NCBI GenBank assembly: GCA_037783415.1 | Contig: JAZGTN010000094.1 | Span: forward strand, 744,001 to 808,000 | From: Leptasterias polaris | Taxonomy: Eukaryota > Echinodermata > Asteroidea > Forcipulatida > Asteriidae | Direction of reading: 5' to 3' | DNA length: 64,000 bases | Part shown: one piece after another, positions 31,856-45,300 of the stretch | How the letters are laid out: each line of letters begins with the position of its first letter | Position numbering within the stretch: position 1 is the first letter of the stretch | The notes under the pieces: generated by a model | What the model saw: the letters and a program-made list of their open reading frames with translations, nothing else | Databases searched by the model: none | What the model was told of the DNA's origin: nothing | Program-made: the position numbers and the translations under genes

Positions 31856-34624
31856 TTGGGGGAATAAAAAGTGATATATTTTTCAATAACCGTAGTACTT
31901 CGAAATTAAAAGTTTCTCAAAATTCATTATACTACCCAAAGCTGCTGTACTTCTTACCAAGTAAGTTTTGATTACCATTAATTTTCAGAGTCATTACCAA
32001 ACGTGTACTTTAAGGCATTGCTCAACAAATTCTGCCAATGATTAGTGGTAGTTATTTTAAACCTAAAAATGAATTAGCACCGGGATTCCAACATTAATTC
32101 ATGTCCATTGGCCATATTTAAACAATTTTTAATGTTAAATGTATTTTGAAACGGGAGAATTTGTTTTTGCTAAATGAGCCATAGAACTTAAAAGGTTAGG
32201 AATGGCCTTACAACAAAATATGGCTTGACCTTCTTCTGATCCTGCTTGTACAACTTGAGATTGTGGTATTGCACCCTGCTGAGCCCATGCTGTGTCATAT
32301 TGGAGCCATATTTCACCAGTCTATTTCTACCTCAATATGAAAATACTTAAATTGCTTCTCGGTGGTACAATGTATTTTTGTTTTCTTGGGTAGAAGTAGT
32401 ACATCCACTCCTCAACCAATCCTCATTAAAAAACTGACAATCTTTACTTAATTGCTGACGTAATTCAGAGAGCAGTCCCTACATGATCTGGCCAATCTAT
32501 TTCTACCTCCATGGTCATGATGAGCTCTGTTTCCTGCCCTTGGCTAGACCCATGGCTAGACATTGGTTCATTGACCTGGTATTTCCAAACTGGTATGACA
32601 CAGTTCACTGTAGATTAGTAGTCCCATTAACCCAAGATAATAACATCACATTACATGGTGTATTAGGAAGCCTTTACTAATTTATAATGTTCAGAATACA
32701 CACTGAAATGTGAAATATTTGTCCCTCAGGGTGAAGTATTGCTTTCTTTTTGAAAAGTAGGTGCATAACATATTTAAATTTCAAATAATTATAGGAAATT
32801 CTTGCTCTAATTTGGCAAATCCTAAAATGACCAAAAAACACACACAAACACACACATTAATTATATGGAATAGTTGAATGTTTAAGCATTCTGTTTATAC
32901 ATCACCATGGTATCATGCGCTTTAACATACTCCAGCACTCAACAGAATAGTCAGTTCTCTCAGTCCTATCTGTTGGTTAATGTACAATAAGTTCTAGTAA
33001 TTACTAATAGCATATAGTAAACCATTACCACGTTTTTGTACAGTCTGTCTTAATTAATGAGCATTTAGCCTATTTGAGATGTGGTGGATACTTAGTAGTG
33101 CACTGTTTGATTTGGGTGTATACCGGGACAGGTTTAACCAAACCTAATGTCCACCATATCTCAAAATGGTTTATTGCACTGTCCAAGAAAACGGTCACTG
33201 AGCAAATTGAAAAAATAAGCTATGCACTTAAAACTAATATTACAGTTGTATCATGGATAACAAACAATGTTATTTCGGGTTTGACCCTTGACACTGATGT
33301 ATGACATTGTGGAAATAACTGTAGTCTAGACCATGTAACCTGTCACAGAGCCTGGACTTCCTGCAAGCACGGTTTGTACACAGCTCAATGGAAGCCACTA
33401 TAATCTCATATTTTAGCGAGATTGAATGGTCTGAATTTTTATCAACTTTAGATATGAAGAAAGGGGGAAAACCTAGAAACAAGTTCAGCTTGAACTCTTG
33501 AATTTATGAGGAAATTATGACACAAAATGTAAAATTTCCCATATGACCATTACACAAAGGCCCTGAAATGAACAAAGTCACAATTTTTTGTAAACAAAAA
33601 GATGATAATTATGGTCTATAACTGGGAGCTTTTTGGTGTGGGCTGCTTTGATTAGTTCATTACCAGGACATCAGGAATACAAATCTTACCCGAGTTTCAA
33701 CATTTGGGTGTACAGCTGAAATACAAGGAAACAAGGAACAAATCTAAATAAATCAAAACCAGTGTGATTACTGAAAAAACTTTCACTTCATCTGCTAAGA
33801 TTGTTTACTAAATATCAATTATTCATTCTTTTTAGAAACATTTTCAAATGCTTAAATTGTTGTCTTGCAAAAAAATAATAACATTGGGTCCCTATACAGT
33901 GCACATATCCAAGTTACAAGATAAGGCCCCATACACAGCATGTGTGGGGACTCCTAGTAAATACCTTAATTAAGTTTTGGGTTATTGATAGCTACATCCT
34001 TTCTTTTATTAATTTGTCAATTCTTATATCCTAAACCATCAAATACTGAGTACAGAATACTGCAATATTTACAGCAATGGTTTTTACTTCATGCGGGAAT
34101 GAATTCATAAACATTGACCTGAATAGAGTTATGAAATATTGTCTTAGATTCACTGCATTCAGTCTTTGATTACACTTGGAAATACTCACTCACAAAATAT
34201 TGAACTGGACAATATTTATTTTGCTAATTATAATCTTACATCGAATTGAGTGTGATTTTAAATGCAGTCATTCCCTTCTCACAATTACATTGTTTTCTTT
34301 GTTCTTATCAAACTATTTGAGTTGTTTAAATCTACTTGTGATTTTATCTACTAGTATACCCTATCTCCCTCCACTTTCACTGAACAATGAAGAAATAAAG
34401 TTTTGTTTAGCTGGTTGAAATATACAAGGCCTAGTACCACATCATGAGAATTCCCTCCAATGAGTACGCACTATGTGTGTATTCTGACATTTGATGATAA
34501 TTATTTCAGAACTGACTTTATATGGTAAATCTCTCCGTAACTGTTGAAACTCAGACACCAGCCTTGAGGCATATCTTCTCAGGTGTGCTCATCAACTAAA
34601 TTAAACACAAGCTTTATTTTCTTG
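31856..34624. other. AT-rich intergenic, nothing recognised
   Basis: Contains a short CA-rich stretch (32840-32860). Small open frames (32483-32680, 33074-33304, 34176-34418) lack family features. Confidence 0.4.
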
Positions 34625-34627
34625 TTA

Positions 34628-34986
34628 GGCCAAATAATAAAAAATACCAGTTGATCGTCCTGATTTTTCCAAAAAGGAGGAGGATGAGAGCCTTTTTATT
34701 TTTTATTTTTTATTTTTTTTCCAAGATGGCCGCCAAGTATTTCAATTCAAACAGGCCACCAATTCTTCAGTTTGAAATCACCGCTAACTTTCTTTATATT
34801 TATTTGTTGCATGAGGTAAGTTTACATCAAAAATTAAAATATATATGTCAAGGGTGGATTAAAAATAATTTTTTATTTATTTTTTTTTATAGGAAAAATC
34901 GAAAATAAAAAAAAATAAAAAAAGGATGCGGCCTCAAAAAAGATGCGGGCGGGGACGATCAACTGTTTTTTTTTTTTTACTTGGCC
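34628..34986. mobile_element. PIF/Harbinger-like MITE 2 with TTA target duplication
   Basis: 359 bp. Ends GGCCAAATAATAAAAAA... (34628-34660) and its mirror (34953-34986) share CAGTTGATCGTCC. Flanked by TTA on both sides (34625-34627, 34987-34989), the 3-bp TWA duplication of PIF/Harbinger. Interior contains CCAAGATGGCCGCC (YY1-like) and T-rich tracts. Confidence 0.8.
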
Positions 34987-34989
34987 TTA

Positions 34990-35956
34990 TGTTGGCAGTT
35001 GTACAACACAGTACAATTACAAGAAACCATGTAATGAACATCAATAATTAGCCACAACCAGTTAAGTTGTACAATAAATCTCCATTAAACTAGACCTGAT
35101 ATACAACAATGAGTAGTATACTATAGCAAGCTTGTGCAAAAAGCATATTCTTTGGTTATGTTTACTCATTTGGGAATACAACAAAATTAAGGTGACAGAT
35201 ATTCATTTAATAATTTAATTATATTTGAATAAATATGTTGGATAAAGGGCAAGAGCTCTTTAATTTCAGTAGTGTTAGCATAACCTCCATAACATTGCAA
35301 CCATTTGTGAAGTGTTATCTTAATGTATACTTGTTTTAAAGTATTATGGTTCATTTGGTACAACAAACAATATTCCTTGGATGCAATATACATGTGTATA
35401 GAATATAAAATGTGGCATACATTATATTTGTCTTGCTCATTAGTTCATATATATTAAAACACAAAATGATGGTATGCACTTTTTTTTCTTCTCACTACTT
35501 GTCCTACATTTAAATAACAACCATTGGTTTCATCATTCATCATAAGGTTTTTTTCAGTCAGAAAACTGAACAATCAGGTTTTTAAAAGGATTGGGAATTT
35601 ACAATCCCAGGTTAAAAGGATGTTTCTAGGTTTAATAAAACACAATGGAAAATGACTGATCATGTGTTGCAGAGTTACAGCATAATCAAGAGAGAATCAC
35701 ACATCCCATTTCACTCATGCTGTCTGCAGTTTGCACTTCATAATCAATTAATGCTACACACTATACATGTACCTACACCACACAAACCACAAGCCAGTCA
35801 TGACTCTCTTACCAATACTAATAGTTATGGGTTATAAAATACATGTAGAGACTAGTAATAGTTTCAATAATTGTGTTAATAAATCATGAACCCAAATATA
35901 ACCATAGAGCAAGTGGTCCTTGCTCTATGGTAGAACCATCTACCTCCATGGTAGAA
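34990..35956. other. AT-rich intergenic, nothing recognised
   Basis: No open frame above 70 codons, no inverted repeats noted. Confidence 0.45.
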
Positions 35957-36443
35957 CCAAGTGGAAAAGTGTTTCAGATTGTAACTGTTTGTTGCAATGG
36001 GTAGGCATGCACAGAGTTGTGGGGACTCTTACAGAATGGAACAAAGGTTCCCACCAAGTGGAAAAGTGTTTCAGATTGTAACTGTTTGTTGCAATGGGTA
36101 GGCATGCACAGAGTTGTGGGGACTCTTACAGAATGGAACAAAGGTTCCCACCAAGTGGAAAAGTGTTTCAGATTGTAACTGTTTGTTGCAATGGGTAGGC
36201 ATGCACAGAGTTGTGGGGACTCTTACAGAATGGAACAAAGGTTCCCACCAAGTGGAAAAGTGTTTCAGATTGTAACTGTTTGTTGCAATGGGTAGGCATG
36301 CACAGAGTTGTGGGGACTCTTACAGAATGGAACAAAGGTTCCCACAAAGTGGAAAAGTGTTTCAGATTGTAAAGTTTGTTGCAATGGGTAGGCATACACA
36401 GAGTTGTGGGGACTCTTACAGAATGGAACAAAGGTCCCCAAAA
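35957..36443. repeat. 97-bp tandem repeat, about 5 copies
   Basis: Unit starts CCAAGTGGAAAAGTGTTTCA and repeats exactly every 97 bp (35957, 36054, 36151, 36248, 36345). The last copy has a 3-bp deletion and an A/G change. Very low divergence implies recent expansion. Confidence 0.95.
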
Positions 36444-37020
36444 TGTTTTTCTTTGTTAAACTGGGTCCCCACAAGGTGATTCTTTAGAAAAGGGAACAAC
36501 AGAACAACAATAGGAAGCCCCCAAAATGGTGTGTGCAAAAGACTGCATGAGCTGCCCCTGTCACCTTAATGTGATTCACTGTCCAGACCATGATGTAGTT
36601 ACACATTAATGCTACACAGCCAATAACCTGACCTCACAAAAACACCTTCTATCAACTGAATGTTGAGACTTACCTTTCAACTTCACTCATGAATTCATAA
36701 ACAAAATTTTAAAAAAATTTCTTACGCAGGTCACATCTATCAAAAATGCTATTTTACAAATAAATTAATTTGTAGGCCATGTCATACATCAGGTACTTCA
36801 TATTTACTTGGACCAAAAAGAAGATATGTAACTATTTGTTGTCAACATTAAAACTGTTTGCTGTAGTTTCACTGGAAACATTGAATCATTAATACGCAGT
36901 GTGTTGGTTTTATGTAATAAGACTACCATGAACATTATGACAGCAGACCTACAGTCTACAATGTATTGACAAACCAGAAACACCCTGCTCAAATCTAATC
37001 ATTTTGATTCTAATATCTCC

Positions 37021-37530
37021 AAAGAGGTACTCCAAGCCCCAAATTCAGTTTGTGATCCACTCATTTTCAAATCGATAGAGTCTTCAAGAAAATGGAAAAA
37101 ACCCAACTCTCTAACCTCACGTTCAAATGGTGTAAAATACCAATGCTTGATACCCTTCCAGTGCAATTTTTGTCAAAATCCAAAAATGTTCTATGCCGTC
37201 ACATTTCAAATAAATGGTCTGTAAATTTTTGCACAAGGAATTTTCTGTTCATTCTTGAGTTTTGATGATATTCAATCAAAGCGGCAATGAACTTGAGCTT
37301 ATGACTGGCGCAAACAAATTCCTCTCTGGAATGTATAGACCCATTTGTTTTTGCAGTCCGATGATGTTATGGTTAAAATGTTGCTCTGAGAGAGTATCAA
37401 ATACATTGGAATTTTACACCATTTTAGAGTGAAGTTAGAGACTTGTAATTTTTCCCCACTTTCATGAGGACTCTGTCCATTAGAAAATGAGTGCATTACA
37501 AAACCCAACTTGACCTTGAAGGCCCTCTTT
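37021..37530. mobile_element. 510-bp inverted-repeat element
   Basis: Two diverged arms of about 200 bp face each other. The left arm holds CACTCATTTTC, TCTAACCTCA and AAATGGTGTAAAAT; the same blocks occur reverse-complemented at about 37395-37530. Ends AAAGAGG at 37021 and CCTCTTT to 37530. A third arm lies at 63685-64000. Confidence 0.7.
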
Positions 37531-39217
37531 AAGAGGGTGCTGCTTCAGGCACTCACTATGATTATGCTGAGAGAAATTGCTTCCTAATTATATCTTTCTT
37601 CTTTTCTTCTTTGTTTTAACATTTAATATCTATTTACAATTCTACCTTCCTACTATATAAAGCATGTATTTATTTTAAATAACAAATATTTTTTATTAAT
37701 AAATGCTTATATGACAGTTACATAACACTGATAAGATGTTGAATAACACTGATAAGATGTTGAAGTAATCTTGTCTTTAGCTGGATATTGAACAGTGGAA
37801 TGTTGTCAAGACTGAGAGAATGACAAGCACATTCAATAATAACTTGTCAGTCTTTCTGGATGTGCAAACTATGCAGTCATTGTGATTCTCTTTTTTCTGT
37901 TTCATATTTGCATTGTAGGATTGATTCTTTTAAATGAGAGTTCAAGTCCTAGGAGTGAACACTGGGTTCCAACATACATTCCTTAAACATGTAAAGGAAA
38001 CCCAATTGTCCACTAATATTTGAATACATGTCAGGCCATTTAGTTATTCTTTTATTAATTCTGTTTGTGAAGCCAAAGATTCCCAGAAAGCTGAAGTTAA
38101 TCACTACAACTAGCCAAGAACCCAATGGAGAGAGACAAGGAAGGGAGTTTCAGTTTTAGATGTGGGAGGGAAACCCCAGAGAATTATGCCATGGGAAAAC
38201 CTGTGCAGTTAAGAGAGGACTAAAAACCCTATCCATTGAGGTTGAAGGCAAGGAAAGATACTACTATGCCAACCAGTGCCGAACACAAGGGGGGGGGGGG
38301 GGGGGGGGCTCATGCCAACAATGTCTTTTGTTTTATTTGTTCATGCAGACATAAACAAAAGGGGAAGGACAATTTGTTAACATTGTAGAGCATGGGGGAT
38401 GACGCGAACCCAGAAAGCCGCCTGTTCTGTGTCAGTGCTTTATTTGTTATTTACAAACGCCTCCAATCTCCACCTCCTACACCCGCTGAAGGCAGAATTG
38501 ATTTCCCAGTCCACTCTTAAGAGAACTTCTGGCCATGACCGTATATTGTATGTACCATTCTGATGTTAATAGTGTATAGAGAGCCTTTATAAGCTCACAT
38601 AGTGACATAATAAATGCATATAATCACATATATAAGCTTCATAGAATATAGAGAATAGTTTTCATATTATGCTTTATAGTTCCCAGCATTGAAATAAATA
38701 AACCTTATGACATTACATGTCATGATTCATATATTTTCATAGTTTGAAATACATTGTCAATTTGATTGATTTACAATGTGCAGAATATGACACAAGAAGG
38801 CATGTTAATAGAAAGCATCTTTACAACAATAGACTCAAATATATAACAGTTACAGCTTAGACTGAAAGTTGACATGTTGAAACCAAACACCATTCTCTTA
38901 CTACAAGAATATTGTTATTGCATTCCATAAACTTGTTAAATAGTAAATAGTTAGACATATACAACAAAACTACATGGCTTCACCCAGATCAAGATACATC
39001 ATACTCCCATGTATTGGGATACTGTATCCTGACACATTCAATACACTATCTCTAATGACACTAAAACACAAACTATTCCAATTCAAGGTGGTATCTTGCC
39101 CATGTATCCTTCGTAAACTGTGCCCACACCCTGACTAACCCCAAGATGCCCATACCACTGCATAATGTTTCTCTGCAACCTGACAGACGTGTAATGTTCC
39201 TGCTGACTGTAGAATCA
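37531..39217 (-). other. ATP9 3' UTR and downstream flank
   Basis: AT-rich, with a poly-G run at 38290-38309. A minus-strand AATAAA (TTTATT at 38439-38444) could end the ATP9 transcript, giving a 3' UTR of about 0.8 kb. No other gene recognised. Confidence 0.35.
37721..37765. repeat. Two-copy 21-bp duplication
   Basis: AACACTGATAAGATGTTGAA is repeated twice head to tail. Minor. Confidence 0.7.
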
Positions 39218-39354
39218 TCACTCAATCAGCTTAGAGTAGGTTGATGGACTGAATTTTTTCCGTAGATATTTCAAGATATAGAGCGGTACACAACTAATGA
39301 GTGTGATGATGACTACCTTCCACCAGAAAGGCCATGTTTTGATGAAGTTTCGAT
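39218..39354 (-). CDS. ATP9A/B: ATP9 last exon (M10 and stop)
   Basis: Residues 501-545, [19 protein letters not shown] (M10), [15 protein letters not shown] and TGA at 39220-39218. Acceptor TTTACAG. Too short for ORF callers; the match to the ATP9 C-terminus is unmistakable. Confidence 0.93.
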
Positions 39355-42300
39355 CTGTAAACAATCAAGATAAATAATAATATGAGTATCAACTTAGTTA
39401 TCTTCTTCATTCTTTCTGAAATCAAAATAGGGTTTATAACTTAAGAAACAACACTTGATCCATCTGGTGTTTACTGACTGAAGGGTTAGGAACAAATCAA
39501 ACACATGTACTTTTTTCTAAAATGTGCATTCATTTGTAAAAAGATCCAGCCCGGTTCATACTTCCTGCAAATGCGAGGCGAATTTGACGTCACAACTATG
39601 TTTTCCCTGCGAATGTTTCGACTCAACTCTTGTGAATTATTCGTTGCGAATTAGTGATGTCAAATTTGCTTTGCATTCGCAGGAAGTATCAACCAGGCTG
39701 AACCCTACACTGCCAAGATTTCTTGAAATACAGAATTGCAATGGTAGTATGTATTTCAGGACTATGTTAGAATCATCACTTCAAGCAGTGTCAACTTAAG
39801 GTATCAGATGGACCTCTAAGTATTATCAAGTTGCATGTTACGCATGTTACCATGCACATACCAAACATATCATGTAATTTGTCTCCATATAAGGTTGGTA
39901 GGGCACAAGTAACATTCATAGTGCACAGTGGAGCAATCAAGTTATTGTGTTTAACCTTACCAAAGTAACTATCAAAGACGAACAATGAGATGACATAGGC
40001 AGCCATACTGAGAACCTCAGCTACTGGCATGAGCCAATGCCAGGTACGTATTGTCAAGGCTACCATCAGAAGCTCTGTAATAACCAAGGATGTGAAGGAG
40101 ATTGCTACAATATGAATGAAGTCTCCTTCAAAGAGATAGAGGGCGCCATACATGATGATACCACCTTGGAAGATGCTGATGAGAACCCAGAGAAAGAACA
40201 TCTTGTAGGAAAGCTGTCGACCCTATAGGAGTGAAAAAGAAAGTAATAATAACACATGACAGAACAGTCTATCTCATCCCCAGGATTATTTCCTTTAATT
40301 GTGACAATGTTTTGGATATAACTGTCAGCATTTTTGAATTGGTGAAATCCTGTTCACATTTATTTTGTCTTCTAGAAGAAGTGGTCCAGACAGACCCATA
40401 AAACCTTCCTACTTATGTACTGGTTCACATCACATTAGAGGTATTTCAACTCATAATGACTTCATGGTATGTTCACTTGGGATGAATGTACTAATCCTTT
40501 AGACACTGTACTGCCCGAAACCGCCCAGTCATTTACTCACTGGTCATTTACTCACTGGACCACCCGAAACAGACCAAGATTACAAAACACTTTGTACCTT
40601 GAGTTCTACACATGCTAGCAGGTCGCACCAAACAACTGTCAAAAGAGCCTGATCTAAAGACTGTGAAAGTCTAAAAATATCACGTGGTCACCATTGACAT
40701 TTAAAAAAAATCTACTTCCAAAGGTTCAAAGGTCGGAAATCTAACTCAACAGGTATTGGCTTCTCTGTGTTGTGCATACCGTATTGTATGTACAATGCTT
40801 TACGCACTATAATGTATACTACAAAACTCAAAATCGAAGATGTTTCGCTGGGCCTTCGCCATGTTTTTCACACATTATTGAAAGGAATGTACATTGTAGA
40901 GGAAATTAATTGTTATCCATAAGTAATATAGACAAGATTGTTCATTTCCAAAGATATGTTTTGATATATTTCAATCACTTTGTCAACAATTTGTTTTTTT
41001 GAAACAACAGCATAGTTATAATTTAGTTTTTTACCCTACAATGATGTGTGCTAAGCACTGTATACTCAGTACTTTCCCGAGTTCTGTGAAAAAAATCCAC
41101 AGGCAAATCACTCGGGTGGGATTCGAACCCACGACCTTTGCATTGCTAGAGCAGATGTCTTACCACTAGACCACCGAGCTAACAGCATAGTTGAAAAAGT
41201 TGTGTGCACAACTTTCCTTGAAACACTGACGCTAACGCAATGCAAACTAAGAGTTTTCTAATTTAGTTGATGTGTCATATTTACAATCTAAAAGCTTCAA
41301 TTCAGTAAAAGCAAATAAACATGTGTGAATCATTCGAAAGATAATTTTATCTTCTACAAAATAAACCAAACTTGTATTACAAAAAAATGATTACAATGGA
41401 AGTTACGTCACCACTTCCAGATAATGCATTAATTCAGTGACTTTTGCCTGCCCTGCTCAGTGAGTAAATGACCTACGTTGAATTTGTGCATAAGTGCTAA
41501 TGGGTTAAGGTTTCTTTTCCAATTCTAATTGAGTTGATCCCAATGTCCTTTAATCTGTCAAGGTTACCCATTGTCACTAACTTTCAATTTATATGTTTTA
41601 ATTGCCTGCCCTTACTTCTTGTGTTACTAATCTGGAGCTCCTTTCCTGTGTATAGTTACAGCCAATGCCCGTATCTATGTACTAGACATTCCAATGTGAT
41701 TGCCTTATTTGGTCAAACCATGCAAAGTTCTGTCACCTACATGTATGTACATGCTTGATTGTGTTTACCGTTAAATTTATTTACGCTAACTGATAAATGA
41801 CTAGTCAGTATTGGGTGTAGTGTAGAATCATATGTGATGCATGGAGGTAGCGCTAGCAGGACTGTTTACTCTTAATCCTAGTCCAGCAGGGTTGACAGTA
41901 CACATCTGCCTGTTACACCTTACCTGTAAGGAGCTACAAATGTTCCTCAGGACCATTCCACGGTTGAATAGATTTTAATACACTTGGATTTGAACGTAAA
42001 ATATTCTCACAAAATGATCAGATATTGACACAATCGGGAGACTGCTAACATTAGGGCTAGATATAGCTCAGTTGGTAGAGCACCAGCACGTAAATCTGGA
42101 GATCGCCTGTTCAAACCCCATTCTAGTCAATGTTTCTGTGTTTACCCCAAAATGTACACTATCAGATAATGCAAACCACTGTATGCAGGAATTCAAAATG
42201 TACTGCAAAATCCACCATAGTGTTGAGTGGCGTGATTTGTCACTTTGCAGGATTGAGCTATGATTGATTTCATCCTATAATTCCATAACAGGATAAGTTT

Positions 42301-45300
42301 CCCTTCCTACAAGGTGTCCACCACATCCTAATTGTATGGCAACATGACTATCCTACCTTGATAAGGTCTTTATACAGCTCTGGGTATCTCATAGCTGTTT
42401 CTGCAGTCACATCTTGATCAATAACCAGTAAGAATACTGGGAACATTGTGTACGCTGTAACATAGCTGAGAAAGTATAACAGATCACATTATGATTAAAC
42501 ATTCATCACATTCAGAGAGTGTTAATGTTTTAGTAGATGCTTCTTTTGCGTATTTGTGATACATGATACTTGTTTGGTTAAGGACCAATGGCAGATCCTT
42601 TTGTATGTGACTAATGGGAGACTTTGGGGAAGCCAAGTTATAGCAGACATACCAAGTAACTTCCTACTATTGACGTAGGGTAGTTCAGAGCATGCACACA
42701 TTTACAAGAATAGATTTACCCAGTAAGTCTACTGCCACCTTGCATTGCCAAAAGTCTCCCACAACAAATGTGTCAAAGTATGAAAACGACTGGGATTTGA
42801 TGTGAGTTTGACTACATGATGAACACTGGCTAGGCTACAGTAATCTTGTAAGCTCTAATGTCAAAACATCACATGACTGCAGTAGCAGGTCAAAGTGTTT
42901 GAGTGTTTCCGAGATATCTTTAATTTTCAAGCAACATAAATAGCAGAAGTTAAGTAGGTGCTTTCACACTTACTTTTTTCTTTAAAAGTTTACTGATGGA
43001 TAAGGTTCGGCCCAATCTCTATGTTGTGCAATTGGACTGAATGAAATGAGACAATGAAAGAGACTAATGATGATTTAGAATGGACCTGACCATCCAGAGA
43101 ATACAGGCAGACTTACCCAACAGTTAACACTCCCTGATAAAGAGCAACAGACGAAAAGTAGAAAATAGAAGAGAATATTGCTTGCATGACCGATATGATG
43201 AGACCACGATGCATGACAAAGTGACTAAGGGCACCAGAGCGTTTATAGCTATTACGGCCATGGACTAGTAGTAGACGTCCAACATAACGAAACTGAGTCA
43301 AGGAGAAGTCTGCTGCTAGTGAAGCTTGACGTCCCTCCTGACAGAAAATAATTGTGACAGAAAATAATCATTACATAAAAGCGAGTAATCAAATGTCATT
43401 GATATTTCGGAAAGCTATTAATTTCTATCAATCTACATAAGAAATAATTTAGTCACTAGCTGCATTTAAATAATGAGCTCTGCATAACAATCACACATAC
43501 CCTATTATAATAACAATAATAATGTGCAACTCTTATATAGTGCTTTATCTACTCCGGATGGGCGTCTCAAAGCGCTCAGTATTTTCCCTACAAGGTATGT
43601 GGAATTACGTGTTGAAGTATGAGACCTATTCCTTTACATAGCACCATGTAATGTTTACAAGGTGCTGTGGCGCAATATGCAGCCAATCAAACCAGGAACA
43701 CTGGGGCGAACCCCTTCTCTTTACGATAAGTGCACTGGGTTCTTTTACATGCATTAAACAACACATGGGACCTACGGCTTTATGTCTCATCCGACGGACG
43801 AAAGCATATGTGCTTTTTATCAGCTAAGGCTTATTTATTCTGAGCCACACGAGATCCAAGGTATGATTAGGATGTATTCAATACACCAATCCAGTAAGCC
43901 ACGTCCGCCATAGCAACTGACTAGCAAAGACCAAACATGTCGCGTGTCTGGCACGTTGTACACAGCCAGACAAGTATTCAGTCCATGGCACGCACGCACT
44001 AACCCAGCAGATTACACTTTTCTCCGTTTGACCTCTGCTTTGGAAATGGCCAAAAATATACATTCCCTCTCTTGTCTGGGTATCGGGAGTCAGAATTACA
44101 ATTAGGATATGAACACCACTTGGCCATGGTTAAGGATAAAAATCAAGTTTATAAAAGAATTGCCTAGAACAAATTACACAAAAGAAAATTCAATGAAACA
44201 TGTGTAGTAAACAATACAAACAAATCAGAATTTTGTCCGACAAAATGGCGGAAATTTTTCGGACCTTAAATCATACGTTGTGATTGGTCAATTTGGTCAA
44301 GGGGCAGGGCCTACTGGATTGGTGTATTAGGCAGTGAGAGCACAATGAGATAAGCATGTTTATTAAATGTGGTTTTATTACCTTTCCTTCGAGACCAACT
44401 CCAGCATTAGCAGTTTGTATCATACTCACATCATTACCACCATCACCTGATTGTCAAGAAAAACATAATCACATTACATCATACACTGTCAGGTCATTTC
44501 ACTCAGATGCATTGGTTTCATAGGATTTTGAAATCTGAAACTATTAAAACTTTGGAGATCTTTGGGGACACTATGTTGCAGCAGTCATACCAGGTTAATA
44601 CATTGCTCTCTGTGGCTGAGTGTTTCATCCAATTCAATTAATGGTAATAAAGCACAAGTAGTAATGATCTGACTGACCTATTGCACATGTTCTCTTGCCA
44701 GTATGTGTCTTCAGCAGCTCCACAATCTCAGCTTTCTGCGTTGGTGAACATCGACAAACAACTACTGCTGGGCACTGACAAGCCAACTCAATAAACTCAT
44801 GCTCATAAAACTTCAGACACACCTTGGAAATAAAGATTAAACGTTCTCATTAAATCCCATATCCAGACCTAACAAATAAAATGCATTTTTATGCGTACTG
44901 TAAATGAATCCCTGGATTTGTGTCAAGGCCTTTGACTGTAAAAAAGCCATAAATAGAGATGAATACACTTCTGAGGTCAATGGTTTACTACTCATGTTGT
45001 CAAACTTAAAGGGCAAATCCGTAAATCTATAGCTCTATAACAACCTTAAATATTCCATACCATACTTAGTGAAATAACGAGTGGTCTGTGTGTGTTATCT
45101 CCAGATAACACATTACAGTATAGGATTGATCCCACCAGGATGGTGTGAGGATTTACTTACATCTAGAGACTCTCCAGTAATGATCAATGCACAATCTGAC
45201 TTCCTTCTGAATGAATTCAGTTCAAGATGAGCCTCAGAACGATTGGACACCTTCTTGAATATGTGGATGCCTTGGGTACGGGCCACCAGCTTGGCACTCT

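Noticed and set aside
33074..33304. 76-codon open frame
   Set aside because: No family features; expected by chance in 64 kb.
36168..36479. Open frames over 36168-36479
   Set aside because: They read the 97-bp tandem repeat in shifting phases; no protein features.
41100..41186. Functional tRNA gene on the minus strand
   Set aside because: A and B boxes are good but the acceptor and anticodon stems do not pair well; better explained as a SINE head.
40490..41520. Large inverted-repeat transposon containing the 41040 SINE
   Set aside because: CATTTACTCACTGG and CAGTGAGTAAATG face each other, but similarity outside this word is too weak to set boundaries.
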